64,000 bases of DNA. It comes from Sinomonas susongensis. GTDB taxonomy: Bacteria > Actinomycetota > Actinomycetes > Actinomycetales > Micrococcaceae. The first letter of the stretch is position 1. Every line of letters starts with the position of its first letter. Position numbers and translations under genes: made by a program. Below the pieces are notes generated by a model that saw only the letters and a list, made by a program, of their open reading frames with translations, was not told the origin of the DNA and searched no databases. Positions 19,078 to 28,395 of the stretch are shown one piece after another. The stretch covers positions 186,001-250,000 of the forward strand of contig NZ_SSNH01000005.1 in NCBI RefSeq assembly GCF_005877005.1, written 5' to 3'.

Positions 19078-20655
19078 ATGGGAGCAACCCAGCTGCGCCC
19101 CCCGGTCAACACGGCGCGGCATCCGTACTGGTGGTCGGCCGCAGCGGGAGTGCTCGCCGCCGTCGCGGGGGTCCTCGCGGGCGAGCTGCTCGCGGGCCTC
19201 GCGAGCCCGTCGCTCAGCCCCGTCTCCGCGGTTGGGAGCGCGGTGGTCGACTTCGCGCCGCCTCCCGCCAAGGAATGGGCGATCCAGACGTTCGGGACGG
19301 GAGACAAGACCTTCCTCGTCACCGTGATCTCGATCGTGCTGCTGGCCGTCGGTGCCGCGGCGGGCGTCCTCGAGCTCCACCGCCCCGGCGCCGGTGTGGC
19401 CGTCGCAACCCTCATCGGCATCGTGGGGATCGCCGCCGTCGCGACGCGGTCCCTGTCGAATCCGCTCGCCATCGCGTGTGCCGTCGCCGCTGCCGCTGTC
19501 GCCGCAGCCCTCGTGCGCTGGCTCGTCAAGGCCCTCCGGGCAGAAGACAGCGGTCCTGCAGACCCTGACGGCGAACCCGGGCTCGCACGCCGGAAGTTCC
19601 TGAGGGCCATGGCGGGCAGCGCCGTGGTCGTAGCCCTCGGCGGAGTCGTGACCGCCGTCGTCCGCGGCACAGCCCTCGCGGCCAGCGCAGCCCGGGACGC
19701 CCTCCGGCTGCCCACTCCCGCTTCGCCTGCGCCGCCGGTGCCCCCGAGTGCCTCGGTCGGGCTCTCCGGCATCGACCCGCTCGTGACGCCCAGCGCCGGC
19801 TTCTACCGGATCGACACGGCCCTCGTGGTTCCCTCAGTGGATCCGAACGGCTGGTCGCTGCAGGTCACCGGAATGGTCGAGGAGCCGCTCAGCATCTCGT
19901 GGCACGAGCTCCTGGCCCAGCCGCTCATCGAGCGGTACGTGACGATCGCGTGCGTCTCGAACCCCGTCGGCGGAAACCTCATCGGCAACGCACGCTGGCT
20001 CGGCTGGCCGATCCGCGAACTGCTGGCACGGGCGCGGCCCAAGGCCGGAGCCGACATGGTCCTCTCGCGCAGTGTCGACGGCTTCAGCGCGAGCACCCCG
20101 CTCGAGGTGCTCACTGACACGGGGACCGACGCGATGCTGGCGATCGCCATGAACGGCGAGCCCCTCCCACCGGAGCACGGCTTCCCGGTCCGGATGATCG
20201 TGCCCGGACTCTACGGCTTCGTCTCCGCGACCAAGTGGGTCAGCGAGCTCAAGGTCACGACCTTCGCGGCCGACCAGGCCTACTGGTCGACCCGCGGCTG
20301 GTCGGAGCGCGGCCCCATCAAGACGTCGTCCCGCATCGACGTCCCCAAGGACGCCGCCCGGGTCCCGACCGGCGACGTGATGGTCGGCGGAGTGGCGTGG
20401 GCACAGCACCGCGGGATCTCCAAGGTCGAGGTCATGGTCGACGACGGCAATTGGCAGCCTGCCGTCCTCGGCACGGGGATCTCCCGCGACACGTGGTACC
20501 AATGGTCGGCGAAGGTGCAGCTCTCTGCAGGAAGGCACCGGATCACGGTGCGTGCCACGGACGGGACGGGCGCACTCCAGACGGACCAGGCAGCGCCCCC
20601 GCCGCCCGACGGGGCGAGCGGCTACCACTCCGTCACCATCGAGGCAGGAGGTTGA
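19078..20655 (+). CDS. Membrane-anchored molybdopterin-dependent oxidoreductase (sulfite oxidase fold)
   Basis: The N-terminal 190 residues hold about five membrane segments, then a Tat-like twin-arginine stretch ARRKFLRAMAGSAVVVALGG leads into an extracytoplasmic sulfite-oxidase-type domain. The molybdenum-ligating cysteine is in VTIACVSNPVGGNL, and the dimerisation domain follows TRGWSERGPIKTSSRID. Similar proteins occur in mycobacteria (Rv0218 type); the electron acceptor and substrate are unknown. A TATTCT hexamer ends 6 nt before the ATG, so the mRNA may be leaderless. It sits at the head of the moeA-moaC-mogA-moaE genes that would supply its cofactor. Confidence 0.9.
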   Translation: MGATQLRPPVNTARHPYWWSAAAGVLAAVAGVLAGELLAGLASPSLSPVSAVGSAVVDFAPPPAKEWAIQTFGTGDKTFLVTVISIVLLAVGAAAGVLELHRPGAGVAVATLIGIVGIAAVATRSLSNPLAIACAVAAAAVAAALVRWLVKALRAEDSGPADPDGEPGLARRKFLRAMAGSAVVVALGGVVTAVVRGTALAASAARDALRLPTPASPAPPVPPSASVGLSGIDPLVTPSAGFYRIDTALVVPSVDPNGWSLQVTGMVEEPLSISWHELLAQPLIERYVTIACVSNPVGGNLIGNARWLGWPIRELLARARPKAGADMVLSRSVDGFSASTPLEVLTDTGTDAMLAIAMNGEPLPPEHGFPVRMIVPGLYGFVSATKWVSELKVTTFAADQAYWSTRGWSERGPIKTSSRIDVPKDAARVPTGDVMVGGVAWAQHRGISKVEVMVDDGNWQPAVLGTGISRDTWYQWSAKVQLSAGRHRITVRATDGTGALQTDQAAPPPPDGASGYHSVTIEAGG

Positions 20656-20657
20656 GC

Positions 20658-21881
20658 ATGGGAACGAGCGTCGACGACCACCGGAGGTCCATCCGGGACC
20701 TCCTCGCGCCGCTCGCCCAGCGCGCGCCTGTCGTGCGCCACCTCGACGGAGCCCTCGGCCTCGCCCTGGCGGCTGACCTCGCCGCCCCGGTCAGCCTCCC
20801 GCCCTTCGACAACTCGCAGATGGACGGCTTCGCAGTGCGGAGCTCGGATTTCGGGCCGGGGGAGCTCGCGATGGGGCGCGCCTTCGTGCCCGTGCGGCCC
20901 ATTCCTGCCGGCACGGTCCCGGCTCCGCTCGCGCCCGGGCAGGCGGCGCCCATCATGACCGGAGCCATGCTTCCCGACGGCGCCGATGCAGTGGTTCCCG
21001 TCGAGCGGGCGCAGCCCCCGCGCTTCCCCGAGCCCGCTGAGCTCATGGACCACGCGCGCGTCGTGCTGCCCGCCGTCGATCCAGGCACGTACGTGCGGCG
21101 TGCCGGGAGCGACGTCGCTGCCGGCCGCATCGTGCTCGCCGCGGGGACTCGTCTCGGTCCGGCACAGCTTGGTCTTGCCGCCGCCCTGGGGCTCACGGAA
21201 CTGCCCGTCCGGCCACCGCTGCGTGTCGCCGTCGTCAGCACGGGGGCCGAGCTCGCCGCGGCCGGCGAGCCGCTCTCGCCGGGCCAGATCTACGACTCCA
21301 ACGGTGCCCTCCTCGTCGGGTCACTGCGCGACGGGGGAGTCGAGGCCACGGCGACGGCGGTGCGCAGCGACGATCCGGACGCGCTCCGGGCGGCCCTCGC
21401 CCAGGCCGCCCGGTCCGCGGACCTCCTCGTGACCACGGGAGGCGTTTCGAAGGGCGCGTTCGAGGCGACGAAGCTCGCGCTCGCGGACGCAGACGTCGAG
21501 TTCGTCCACCTCTCGATGCAGCCCGGCGGCCCACAGGGGATCGGGCGGGTGGCCGGCGTGCCGTTCCTCGGATTCCCCGGTAACCCGGTGAGCTGCTGGG
21601 TCTCATGGGAGATCCTCCTGAGGCCCGTCCTCGCGGAGCTCCTCGGTGTGCCAGCCGCCCGTCGGCGCCTCCGGCTCCCGCTCGCCGCCCCCCTCGACTC
21701 GCCGTCCGGAAAGCTCCAGGTGCGGCGCGCCCGCGTCGACGAGGACGGGCGCGCCAGCCTGGTCGGCGGCCCCGGTTCCCATCTCCTCGGCGCGCTCGCC
21801 GCCTCCGATGCCCTCGTCCTGGTGCCCGAGGACGTGACTGGGCTTCCGGCTGGCGCCGACGTGGAAGTATGGCTCCTGTGA
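20658..21881 (+). CDS. moeA: Molybdopterin molybdenumtransferase MoeA
   Basis: MoeA inserts molybdate into adenylylated molybdopterin. The 407 residues include [17 protein letters not shown] near the N-terminus, [19 protein letters not shown], the G[19 protein letters not shown] region and [12 protein letters not shown] and [10 protein letters not shown] of the MPT-binding domain. The ATG at 20658 follows GAGGCAGGAGG in the 3' end of the oxidoreductase gene and is separated from it by 2 nt. Its stop overlaps the moaC start. Confidence 0.96.
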   Translation: MGTSVDDHRRSIRDLLAPLAQRAPVVRHLDGALGLALAADLAAPVSLPPFDNSQMDGFAVRSSDFGPGELAMGRAFVPVRPIPAGTVPAPLAPGQAAPIMTGAMLPDGADAVVPVERAQPPRFPEPAELMDHARVVLPAVDPGTYVRRAGSDVAAGRIVLAAGTRLGPAQLGLAAALGLTELPVRPPLRVAVVSTGAELAAAGEPLSPGQIYDSNGALLVGSLRDGGVEATATAVRSDDPDALRAALAQAARSADLLVTTGGVSKGAFEATKLALADADVEFVHLSMQPGGPQGIGRVAGVPFLGFPGNPVSCWVSWEILLRPVLAELLGVPAARRRLRLPLAAPLDSPSGKLQVRRARVDEDGRASLVGGPGSHLLGALAASDALVLVPEDVTGLPAGADVEVWLL

Positions 21882-22408
21882 ACGACTCCGAACACCCCCA
21901 GGGACTCACTCACGTGCGCCCTGACGGCAGCGCCTACATGGTCGACGTGAGCGAAAAGCCCGAGACGAGCCGTGAGGCAACCGCCCAGGCCGTGCTGCGC
22001 ACGACCACCGAGGTCATCTCGCTCCTGTCCGAGGGCGGCCTCCCCAAGGGCGACGCGCTCGCCGTCGCTCGCGTGGCCGGAATCATGGCAGCCAAGAGGA
22101 CCCCCGAGCTCATTCCCCTGTGCCATCCCCTCCCGATCTCCAAGGTGACCGTCGACTTCGAGCTCTCCGAGAACTCTGTCCGTATCCTTGCGGCCGTCAA
22201 GACCCGGGGCGTGACAGGGGTCGAGATGGAGGCGCTCACCGCCGCATCCGTCGCGGCGCTCGGCGTCTACGACATGGTCAAGGCCGTGGACAAGCACGCC
22301 GTGATCGGCGAGGTCAAGGTGCTCGCGAAGAGCGGCGGAAAGAGCGGAGACTGGGCCCTGTCGCAGGAGCCGGGGGTACCGGGGGACGCGGCGGGGGAGC
22401 CCGCGTGA
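21878..22408 (+). CDS. moaC: Cyclic pyranopterin monophosphate synthase MoaC
   Basis: MoaC rearranges the MoaA product to cyclic pyranopterin monophosphate (precursor Z). Key sequences are [17 protein letters not shown], the active-site [13 protein letters not shown] and [27 protein letters not shown] prefer the GTG at 21878, which gives the GTGA overlap with moeA used repeatedly in this region and suitable spacing from GGAAG at 21863-21867; an ATG at 21869 is the alternative. The last 25 residues (Gly/Pro-rich) lie outside the family core. Confidence 0.95.
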   Translation: MNDSEHPQGLTHVRPDGSAYMVDVSEKPETSREATAQAVLRTTTEVISLLSEGGLPKGDALAVARVAGIMAAKRTPELIPLCHPLPISKVTVDFELSENSVRILAAVKTRGVTGVEMEALTAASVAALGVYDMVKAVDKHAVIGEVKVLAKSGGKSGDWALSQEPGVPGDAAGEPA

Positions 22409-22881
22409 CGCGCCGGGCAGGCATCGTCATCGCCTCGACCCGGGCGGCGACGGGAGTCTACGAGGACCAGTCGGCGCCCGTCATCGCCGACTGGCTCGCC
22501 GAGCACGGCTTCGACGTCGTCCCGGCCGCCGTGGTTCCCGATGGGCCCCCCGTCGGAGCCGCGCTCCGAGGACTCCTCGCGCTCGCGCCGTCCGTCGTCG
22601 TCACGAGCGGCGGTACGGGCCTGAGCCCCGACGATGCCACGCCGGAAGAGACGCTGCCGCTCCTGGACCGGGAGATCCCGGGCATCATGGAAGCCATCCG
22701 CCGTGCCGGAGCGGCGAAGACCCCGCTTGCGGCGCTCAGCCGCGGGCATGCGGGAGTCGCGGGGAGGACCTTCGTCGTGAATCTCCCGGGTTCGCCATCG
22801 GGCGTCATGGACGGCCTCACCGTGCTCGACCCGCTCATCGGGCACCTGTGCGACCAGCTGGAGGGCGGGCATGGCCACTGA
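22405..22881 (+). CDS. mogA: Molybdopterin adenylyltransferase (MogA/MoaB family)
   Basis: This 158-residue MPT-binding domain protein adenylylates molybdopterin before molybdate insertion. It carries [20 protein letters not shown] and [15 protein letters not shown], the two family blocks around the nucleotide site. The GTG start overlaps the moaC stop (GTGA) and its own 3' end overlaps moaE by 11 nt. Whether it is orthologous to MogA or MoaB cannot be decided from sequence alone, but the activity is expected to be the same. Confidence 0.92.
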   Translation: MTRRAGIVIASTRAATGVYEDQSAPVIADWLAEHGFDVVPAAVVPDGPPVGAALRGLLALAPSVVVTSGGTGLSPDDATPEETLPLLDREIPGIMEAIRRAGAAKTPLAALSRGHAGVAGRTFVVNLPGSPSGVMDGLTVLDPLIGHLCDQLEGGHGH

Positions 22882-23344
22882 TAACGCCTCGGAACAGGTC
22901 GAGATCGTCCACGCGGAGATCTCCCGCGAGCCCCTCGACGAGTCTGCGGCCCGGCAGGCCGTCGACGCCGCGGACGCCGGCGCCGTCGTCTCCTTCGCCG
23001 GGGTCGTGCGCAACCACCACGAGGGCCGCGGCGTCCTCCGGCTCCACTACACGGCGCATCCGACCGCCCAGGCCGCCCTCCGCGGCGTGATCGACGCGGT
23101 CGTCTCGGAGCATCTCGAGCGGCGCGGGGCCTCGGAGCGCGCGATGCGCGTATGGATCGCGCACCGGATCGGCGACCTCGGAGTCGGCGATGTGGCGTTC
23201 GTCTGCGCCGTCTCCTCGGCCCACCGCGGCGAGGCGTTCCGCCTGTGCTCGGACCTCGTGGACCGGGTCAAGGCCGAGGTGCCCATCTGGAAGGAGCAGT
23301 TCTTCGACGACGGCGGCAAGGAGTGGGTCGCGGCGCTCGGCTGA
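22871..23344 (+). CDS. moaE: Molybdopterin synthase catalytic subunit MoaE
   Basis: MoaE binds MoaD and inserts two sulfurs into precursor Z. The family features are VSFAGVVRNHHEGRGVLRLHYTAH, IAHRIGDLGVGDVAFVCAVSSAHR and the active-site lysine in VKAEVPIWKEQFF. The ATG at 22871 follows GAGGGCGGGC and lies inside the mogA end, an 11-nt overlap. It is the last gene of the plus-strand cofactor cluster; its partner moaD is on the minus strand 5 kb upstream. Confidence 0.95.
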   Translation: MATDNASEQVEIVHAEISREPLDESAARQAVDAADAGAVVSFAGVVRNHHEGRGVLRLHYTAHPTAQAALRGVIDAVVSEHLERRGASERAMRVWIAHRIGDLGVGDVAFVCAVSSAHRGEAFRLCSDLVDRVKAEVPIWKEQFFDDGGKEWVAALG

Positions 23345-23367
23345 TGCGCTCCATTAGGCTTGAACCC

Positions 23368-24126
23368 ATGGCAGAACGACTTCCCGTGGCAGTGCTGGGT
23401 GCAAACGGGCGCATGGGATCCGAGGCGGTGAGGGCCGTCGAGGCGGCCCCGGACATGGAGCTCGTGGCCGCGCTGGGCCGCGACGACGCACTCGAGCCGA
23501 TCGTCGACGCCGGAGCCCGCTACGTCGTCGACCTCACCGTGCCTGACGCCACCGAGCGGAACGTCCGCTTCGCCGTCGAGCACGGTGTGCACGCCGTCGT
23601 CGGGACCACCGGGTGGACCGGCGAGCGGCTCGACCGACTCCGCGTCCTGTTGGCAGAGCACGACGGCGTGGGCGTGCTCATCGCGCCGAATTTCGCGCTC
23701 GGTTCCGTACTCGCCACGGCATTCGCCGCGAAGGCCTCCCGCTACTTCGAGTCCGTGGAGATCGTCGAACTGCACCATCCCGACAAGATCGACGCGCCGT
23801 CAGGGACCGCCATCCGGACCGCCCAGCTCATCGCGGCGAACCGGGCCGAGGCCGGGCTCGGCGCGTCGCCGGATGCGACCCAGAAGGAGCTCGACGGCGC
23901 CCGCGGCGCCGAAGTCGACGGGGTGCGGGTGCACGCAGTCCGCCTCCGCGGGCTCGTTGCCCATCAGGAGGTCCTGCTCGGGGGCGCCGGAGAGCAGCTG
24001 ACGATCCGCCACGACTCGTTCGACCGGGCCTCGTTCATGCCCGGCGTCCTCCTCGGCCTGCGCGGTGTCGCCGAGCACCCCGGCCTGACCGTCGGTCTCG
24101 ACGGCTATCTGGACCTGGGGCTCTGA
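23368..24126 (+). CDS. dapB: 4-hydroxy-tetrahydrodipicolinate reductase
   Basis: DapB reduces the DapA product in lysine and diaminopimelate synthesis. The nucleotide-binding GANGRMGSEAV is at the N-terminus, VVGTTGWTGERLDRL and IAPNFALGSVL follow, and the substrate and catalytic block is VEIVELHHPDKIDAPSGTAIRTAQ. The ATG at 23368 has a TAGGCT hexamer ending 7 nt upstream, suggesting a leaderless mRNA independent of moaE; an in-frame ATG at 23344 is less likely. 252 residues, normal actinobacterial length. Confidence 0.96.
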   Translation: MAERLPVAVLGANGRMGSEAVRAVEAAPDMELVAALGRDDALEPIVDAGARYVVDLTVPDATERNVRFAVEHGVHAVVGTTGWTGERLDRLRVLLAEHDGVGVLIAPNFALGSVLATAFAAKASRYFESVEIVELHHPDKIDAPSGTAIRTAQLIAANRAEAGLGASPDATQKELDGARGAEVDGVRVHAVRLRGLVAHQEVLLGGAGEQLTIRHDSFDRASFMPGVLLGLRGVAEHPGLTVGLDGYLDLGL

Positions 24127-24128
24127 GC

Positions 24129-24611
24129 GTGGACTGGATCAGGCAGCACAGGACCAAGCTGTGGGTCGCAGGAGTCGCCCTGCTGCTCGTGTTCTACCTC
24201 GTGCTCACCTTCAACCGCGCGTTCCTGCTCCTGGCCGATCCCCAGCCCATCGCGAAGGCCATCGGAGCCGGATACCTCGTGCTGCCGGTCATCGGGGCGT
24301 GGGCGCTCGTGCGGGAGATCATGTTCGGCAGCGGGCTCGAGCGGCTGGGCCGCGAGCTCGACGCCGAGGGCGGGCTGCCCGTGGATGCCCTGCCGCGCAC
24401 GCCGGGCGGCCGCATCGTGCGCTCGTCGGCCGACGCCGAATTCCCCAAATACCAGGCCGAGACCGAGGCCGCACCTGAGGACTGGCGTTCGTGGTACCGC
24501 CTTGGGCTCGCGTACGACGCCTCGGGCGACCGCAAGCGTGCCCGGGCCGCGATGCGCCACGCCATCGCCCTCCACCGTGGAACCGCGGGGGCCACGGGCC
24601 ACGGCCACTGA
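24129..24611 (+). CDS. Small membrane protein with C-terminal TPR-like segment
   Basis: The 160-residue product has two hydrophobic segments (about residues 9-28 and 40-59), followed by a soluble domain. The end of that domain, DWRSWYRLGLAYDASGDRKRARAAMRHAIALH, reads as one TPR-like helix pair. Similar short proteins follow dapB in Arthrobacter relatives, but I know no function. The GTG start lies 2 nt after dapB, so the two are probably coupled. It could be a scaffold at the membrane. Confidence 0.75.
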   Translation: MDWIRQHRTKLWVAGVALLLVFYLVLTFNRAFLLLADPQPIAKAIGAGYLVLPVIGAWALVREIMFGSGLERLGRELDAEGGLPVDALPRTPGGRIVRSSADAEFPKYQAETEAAPEDWRSWYRLGLAYDASGDRKRARAAMRHAIALHRGTAGATGHGH

Positions 24612-24635
24612 GCCTTCGAATCCACCTCTTGCCGT

Positions 24636-24651
24636 TCGAACATGCGTTCGA
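24636..24651. promoter_or_regulatory. Perfect LexA (SOS) box with no clear target gene
   Basis: TCGAACATGCGTTCGA matches the actinobacterial LexA consensus TCGAAC-N4-GTTCGA at every fixed position. It lies 25 bp after the preceding gene and 200 bp before the nitrilase-family gene. A 62-codon open frame starts at ATG 24653, but its Arg/Pro/Ser-rich sequence does not look like a conserved protein. The 240-bp spacer (24612-24851) otherwise shows nothing recognisable. Confidence 0.8.
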
Positions 24652-24851
24652 TATGCTCGAACTCGAGCGGTCGGATGTCCGCGACAAGACGTCCGGGCCC
24701 GCCCTGCCGCCTGTCCCGCGGCGGGGCGGCCCCGGATCCCGGCGGGCCCGCACACCGACCGGAGGAACGCGCCGCTCCCGCGGAGACCTGCCGTCGTCGT
24801 CCGGTTCGACGCCCTCTGAGACTCCCATGCTGATGCCCTAATATGGGCCGC

Positions 24852-25601
24852 ATGTCCGCTGAGCTCACCGTCGCAGCCGTGCAGTACGAGTCGAGCCCGG
24901 GCGGGATCGCGGCGAATATCCATGCGCACGTGAGTGCCCTCGAGGACGCGGACGACCACGGAGCCCGCGTCGCCGTGTTCCCCGAACTCTCACTCATCGG
25001 CTACGACCTCTCGCGGCTCGACGACGATGCGTGCTGGCTGACGAATCCGTCCGTCGAACTCGCCGAGATCCAGGCGGCCTGCGAGGACATGGGGATTGTC
25101 GCCGTCGTCGGGGCGGCAGTCCGGGAGCCCGACGGCACGCCGCGCCTCGCCTCCGTGCTCCTGCGCCCGGGGACCATACCGCTCATCGCGCCCAAGACAC
25201 ACCTCTGCGGTGACGAACAACACTACTTCGAGCCCGGGGGAGGGCCAACCCTCGTCGACATCGACGGATGGAGCATCGCGCTTGCCGTCTGCTTCGACGT
25301 CGCGAAGCCTTCGCACGCGGCCGAAGCAGCGGCGGCGGGGGCCGACCTCTACGCGGCGTCCGCGGTCTACGCCGTGGGGGACGAGCGGCGTCTCGACCTG
25401 CATTTCGGGGCCAGAGCGATGGACAGCCGCTTCTTCGCGCTCCTCGCGAACGCCGCGGGAACGACCTCGTTGGGCCGCTCCTGCGGAGGGAGCGGCGTGT
25501 GGGGCCCTGACGGCCACCGCATGACGCAGGCGCGCGGATCGGGCCCGGAGGTGGTCTCGGCCCTTCTCTTTAGGTCCGCGCTCGACCGTTACAGGCGGTA
25601 G
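24852..25601 (+). CDS. Carbon-nitrogen hydrolase (nitrilase/amidase superfamily)
   Basis: The Glu-Lys-Cys triad of the superfamily is visible: E in VAVFPELSLIGYDLS, K in LIAPKTHLC and C in LAVCFDVAKPSH. At 249 residues it is a single-domain amidase-like enzyme; the substrate cannot be inferred. I chose ATG 24852 because a TAATAT -10 hexamer (24839-24844) ends 7 nt before it, the leaderless spacing; ATG 24843 overlaps that hexamer. It is separated from dapA by about 50 bp. Confidence 0.88.
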   Translation: MSAELTVAAVQYESSPGGIAANIHAHVSALEDADDHGARVAVFPELSLIGYDLSRLDDDACWLTNPSVELAEIQAACEDMGIVAVVGAAVREPDGTPRLASVLLRPGTIPLIAPKTHLCGDEQHYFEPGGGPTLVDIDGWSIALAVCFDVAKPSHAAEAAAAGADLYAASAVYAVGDERRLDLHFGARAMDSRFFALLANAAGTTSLGRSCGGSGVWGPDGHRMTQARGSGPEVVSALLFRSALDRYRR

Positions 25602-25654
25602 GACGCGCGCCCGCCGTTGTCCAGGACCTGCCGCGACAGGGTAACGTTTTGAGC

Positions 25655-26563
25655 ATGGCTGACTCTGACATCCGGACGCAAACTTTCGGCACTCTCCTGA
25701 CCGCCATGGTGACCCCTTTCACCAAGGACGGCGAGGTCGACTACGAAGCGGCGGGTCAGCTGGCGGCGAAGCTTGTCGACGACGGGTGCGACGGGCTCGT
25801 CGTCACCGGCACCACGGGAGAGACCTCGACCCTCACCGACGAGGAGAACCTCGGCATGTTCAAGGCGGTCCTCGAGGCCGTCGGCGGCCGGGCGAAGGTC
25901 ATTGCCGGCACCGGGACGAACGATACGCGTCACTCCATCAGCCTCTCCCGCCGGGCGGCGGACCTCGGGGTGGACGGACTCCTGCTCGTCACCCCCTATT
26001 ACAACAAGCCCAGCCAGGCGGGAGTCCAGGCCCACTTCGAGGCCATCGCGTCCGCCGTCGAGCTCCCCGTCATGCTCTACGACATCCCCGGCCGCACGGG
26101 CATCCCGATCGCGACCGAGACGATTCTCCGGCTCGCGGAGCACCCGAACATCCAGGGCCTCAAGGACGCCAAGGCGGACTTCGCCTCGCTCACCCGGGTC
26201 CTGGCAAAGACGGACCTCGCCGTCTACTCAGGCGACGACGGCCTCACCCTCCCGTGGATGGCCGCCGGCGCCCTCGGCGTCGTCAGCGTCACGGCCCACG
26301 TTGCCACCAAGCAGTTCCGTGCCCTGGTCGACGCTGCCCTTGCCGGCGACTTCGCCACGGCCCGAAAGATCCACTTCGATCTCGACCCCGTCATCCGCGG
26401 CATCATGACCCGAGTCCAGGGCGCGGTCGCGACGAAGCAAGTTCTCACGTGGCAGGGAGTACTGCCCACCTCCACCGTCCGACTCCCGCTTGTGGAGCCG
26501 GGCGACACGGAGCTCGCCCTCATCCGAGCCGACCTGGCCGAAGCCGGAATGGACTTCGCCTAG
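25655..26563 (+). CDS. dapA: 4-hydroxy-tetrahydrodipicolinate synthase
   Basis: DapA condenses pyruvate with aspartate semialdehyde, the first step specific to lysine/DAP. The 302-residue barrel has GTTGETSTLTDEEN, the catalytic Tyr in VMLYDIPGRTG and the Schiff-base Lys in QGLKDAKAD. A TAACGT hexamer ends 7 nt before the ATG, consistent with a leaderless transcript; an in-frame TTG 6 nt upstream is not needed. RNase J follows 46 bp downstream, a pairing common in actinobacteria. Confidence 0.97.
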   Translation: MADSDIRTQTFGTLLTAMVTPFTKDGEVDYEAAGQLAAKLVDDGCDGLVVTGTTGETSTLTDEENLGMFKAVLEAVGGRAKVIAGTGTNDTRHSISLSRRAADLGVDGLLLVTPYYNKPSQAGVQAHFEAIASAVELPVMLYDIPGRTGIPIATETILRLAEHPNIQGLKDAKADFASLTRVLAKTDLAVYSGDDGLTLPWMAAGALGVVSVTAHVATKQFRALVDAALAGDFATARKIHFDLDPVIRGIMTRVQGAVATKQVLTWQGVLPTSTVRLPLVEPGDTELALIRADLAEAGMDFA

Positions 26564-26609
26564 ATGGCCGGTGCTTAGCTACATGGCCTGTGCCTAGAAA
26601 GAAGAAGCA

Positions 26610-28301
26610 ATGACCCAACTTGCCCTCCCGGTTCTCACCACGCCGCCGAAGCTGCCGCAGGGCACGCTCCGCATCGTGCCCCTCGGGGGACTGGGCGAGG
26701 TCGGCCGCAACATGGCCGTCTTCGAAATCGACGGCAAGCTCCTCATCGTCGACTGCGGCGTCCTCTTCCCTGAGGAGAATCAGCCGGGCGTGGACCTCAT
26801 CCTGCCCGACTTCTCCTACATCGAGAACCGCATCCAGGACGTCGTGGCCTGCGTGCTCACCCATGGGCACGAAGACCACATCGGGGCTGTCCCGTACCTC
26901 CTCCGGCACCGCCGGGACATTCCCCTCGTGGGGTCGCAGCTCACGCTCGCCCTCGTCGAGGCGAAGCTCGCCGAGCACCGCATCACCCCGGTGCTGCGGG
27001 TGGTCGAAGAGGGCCAGGTGCTCGACTTCGGCCCCTTCCAGACCGAATTCGTCGCCGTCAACCACTCGATTCCCGACGCCCTCGCGGTGTTCATCCGCAC
27101 GGCGGGTGGAACGGTGCTCCACACCGGCGACTTCAAGATGGACCAGCTCCCGCTCGACGGCCGCATCACCGACCTGCGGCACTTCGCCCGGCTGGGGGAG
27201 GAGGGCGTGGACCTCCTCATGGCCGATTCGACGAACGCCGACATCCCGGGCTTCACGACCGCCGAGAAGGAGATCGGGCCCGTGCTCGACCGCCTGTTCG
27301 GCCAGGCCCGAAAGCGGGTCATCGTCGCGAGCTTCTCGTCGCACGTCCACCGTGTGCAGCAGGTGCTCGACGCGGCCCACCACCATGGCCGCAAGGTCGC
27401 CTTCGTCGGTCGGTCGATGGTGCGGAACATGACCATCGCCGCGAAGCTCGGCTACCTCGACGTCCCGCCGGGCATCCTCATCGACGTCAAGCACCTCGAG
27501 GACTACCCCGACCACCAGCTCGTCCTCATGTCGACCGGTTCGCAGGGCGAGCCGATGGCTGCCCTCTCCCGGATGGCCAACGGAGACCACCGCGTCCAGG
27601 TGGGCCCGGGGGACATGGTGATCCTTGCGTCGTCGCTCATCCCGGGCAACGAGAACGCGGTGTTCCGTGTCATCAACGGCCTGCTCAAGCTCGGCGCGAA
27701 CGTCGTCCACAAGGGCAATGCCAAGGTGCACGTCTCGGGCCACGCGGCGGCGGGGGAGCTCCTCTACTGCTACAACATCATCGAGCCCCTCAACGCGATG
27801 CCCGTCCACGGCGAGACCCGCCATCTCATCGCGAACGGGAACCTCGCGCTCGAGACCGGCATGGAGCCGGGCAGCGTGATCCTCGGGGACAACGGCACCG
27901 TCGTCGACCTCGCGAACGGCCGGGCACGGATCGTGGGCCAGGTCGAGGTCGGCTTCGTGTACGTCGACGGCAGCAGCGTCGGCGCAATCACCGACGCCGA
28001 CCTCAAGGACAGGCGGATCCTGGGCGACGAGGGCTTCATCTCCGTGATCACGGTTGTGAACCGATCCACCGGCAAGGTTGTCTCTGGCCCCGAGATCCAC
28101 GCCCGCGGCGTGGCGGAGGACGACGCCGTCTTCGACGACATCATCCCGAGGGTCAACGAGGCGCTCGAGGAAGCGATCCTCGCCAAGCCGGACCACACGC
28201 CGTACCAGCTGCAGCAGGTCGTGCGCCGCGTCATCGGAACCTGGGTGAGCCGCAAGCTGCGCCGGCGTCCGATGATCATTCCCGTGGTGCTCGAGGCCTG
28301 A
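26610..28301 (+). CDS. rnj: Ribonuclease J
   Basis: RNase J is a metallo-beta-lactamase/beta-CASP nuclease with 5' exonuclease and endonuclease activity in mRNA decay and rRNA maturation. The 563 residues show the zinc motif HGHEDHIG at about residue 90, the beta-CASP segment with FSSHVHRVQQVLDAA and the C-terminal block HVSGHAAAGEL. The C-terminus IGTWVSRKLRRRPMIIPVVLEA is conserved in the family. AAAGAAGAAG precedes the ATG. The gene ends before a strong hairpin terminator. Confidence 0.97.
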   Translation: MTQLALPVLTTPPKLPQGTLRIVPLGGLGEVGRNMAVFEIDGKLLIVDCGVLFPEENQPGVDLILPDFSYIENRIQDVVACVLTHGHEDHIGAVPYLLRHRRDIPLVGSQLTLALVEAKLAEHRITPVLRVVEEGQVLDFGPFQTEFVAVNHSIPDALAVFIRTAGGTVLHTGDFKMDQLPLDGRITDLRHFARLGEEGVDLLMADSTNADIPGFTTAEKEIGPVLDRLFGQARKRVIVASFSSHVHRVQQVLDAAHHHGRKVAFVGRSMVRNMTIAAKLGYLDVPPGILIDVKHLEDYPDHQLVLMSTGSQGEPMAALSRMANGDHRVQVGPGDMVILASSLIPGNENAVFRVINGLLKLGANVVHKGNAKVHVSGHAAAGELLYCYNIIEPLNAMPVHGETRHLIANGNLALETGMEPGSVILGDNGTVVDLANGRARIVGQVEVGFVYVDGSSVGAITDADLKDRRILGDEGFISVITVVNRSTGKVVSGPEIHARGVAEDDAVFDDIIPRVNEALEEAILAKPDHTPYQLQQVVRRVIGTWVSRKLRRRPMIIPVVLEA

Positions 28302-28321
28302 TCGGGAACCGCGAGCCGGAA

Positions 28322-28377
28322 GAGGGCCGCCGAACCGGGGACGCCAGCCGTGGATGTCCCCGGAATCGGCGGCCCTC
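28322..28377 (+). terminator. Strong hairpin terminator after rnj
   Basis: GAGGGCCGCCGA (28322-28333) pairs perfectly with TCGGCGGCCCTC (28366-28377), and CCGGGGA pairs with TCCCCGG inside it. It begins 20 nt after the rnj stop. An ATG at 28354 in the ftsK frame lies in its loop, which argues against that ATG as the ftsK start. Confidence 0.88.
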
Positions 28378-28395
28378 CGCGTTACCGTAGGGAAC

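Noticed and set aside
24642-24833. 63-codon ORF starting inside the orphan LexA box
   Set aside because: Arg/Pro-rich composition without conserved sequence, start codon within the operator, and no ribosome site. Not reported as a gene.
28354-28395. Upstream ATG for ftsK at 28354
   Set aside because: It lies in the loop of the rnj terminator, and a leaderless-type promoter sits between it and ATG 28396.
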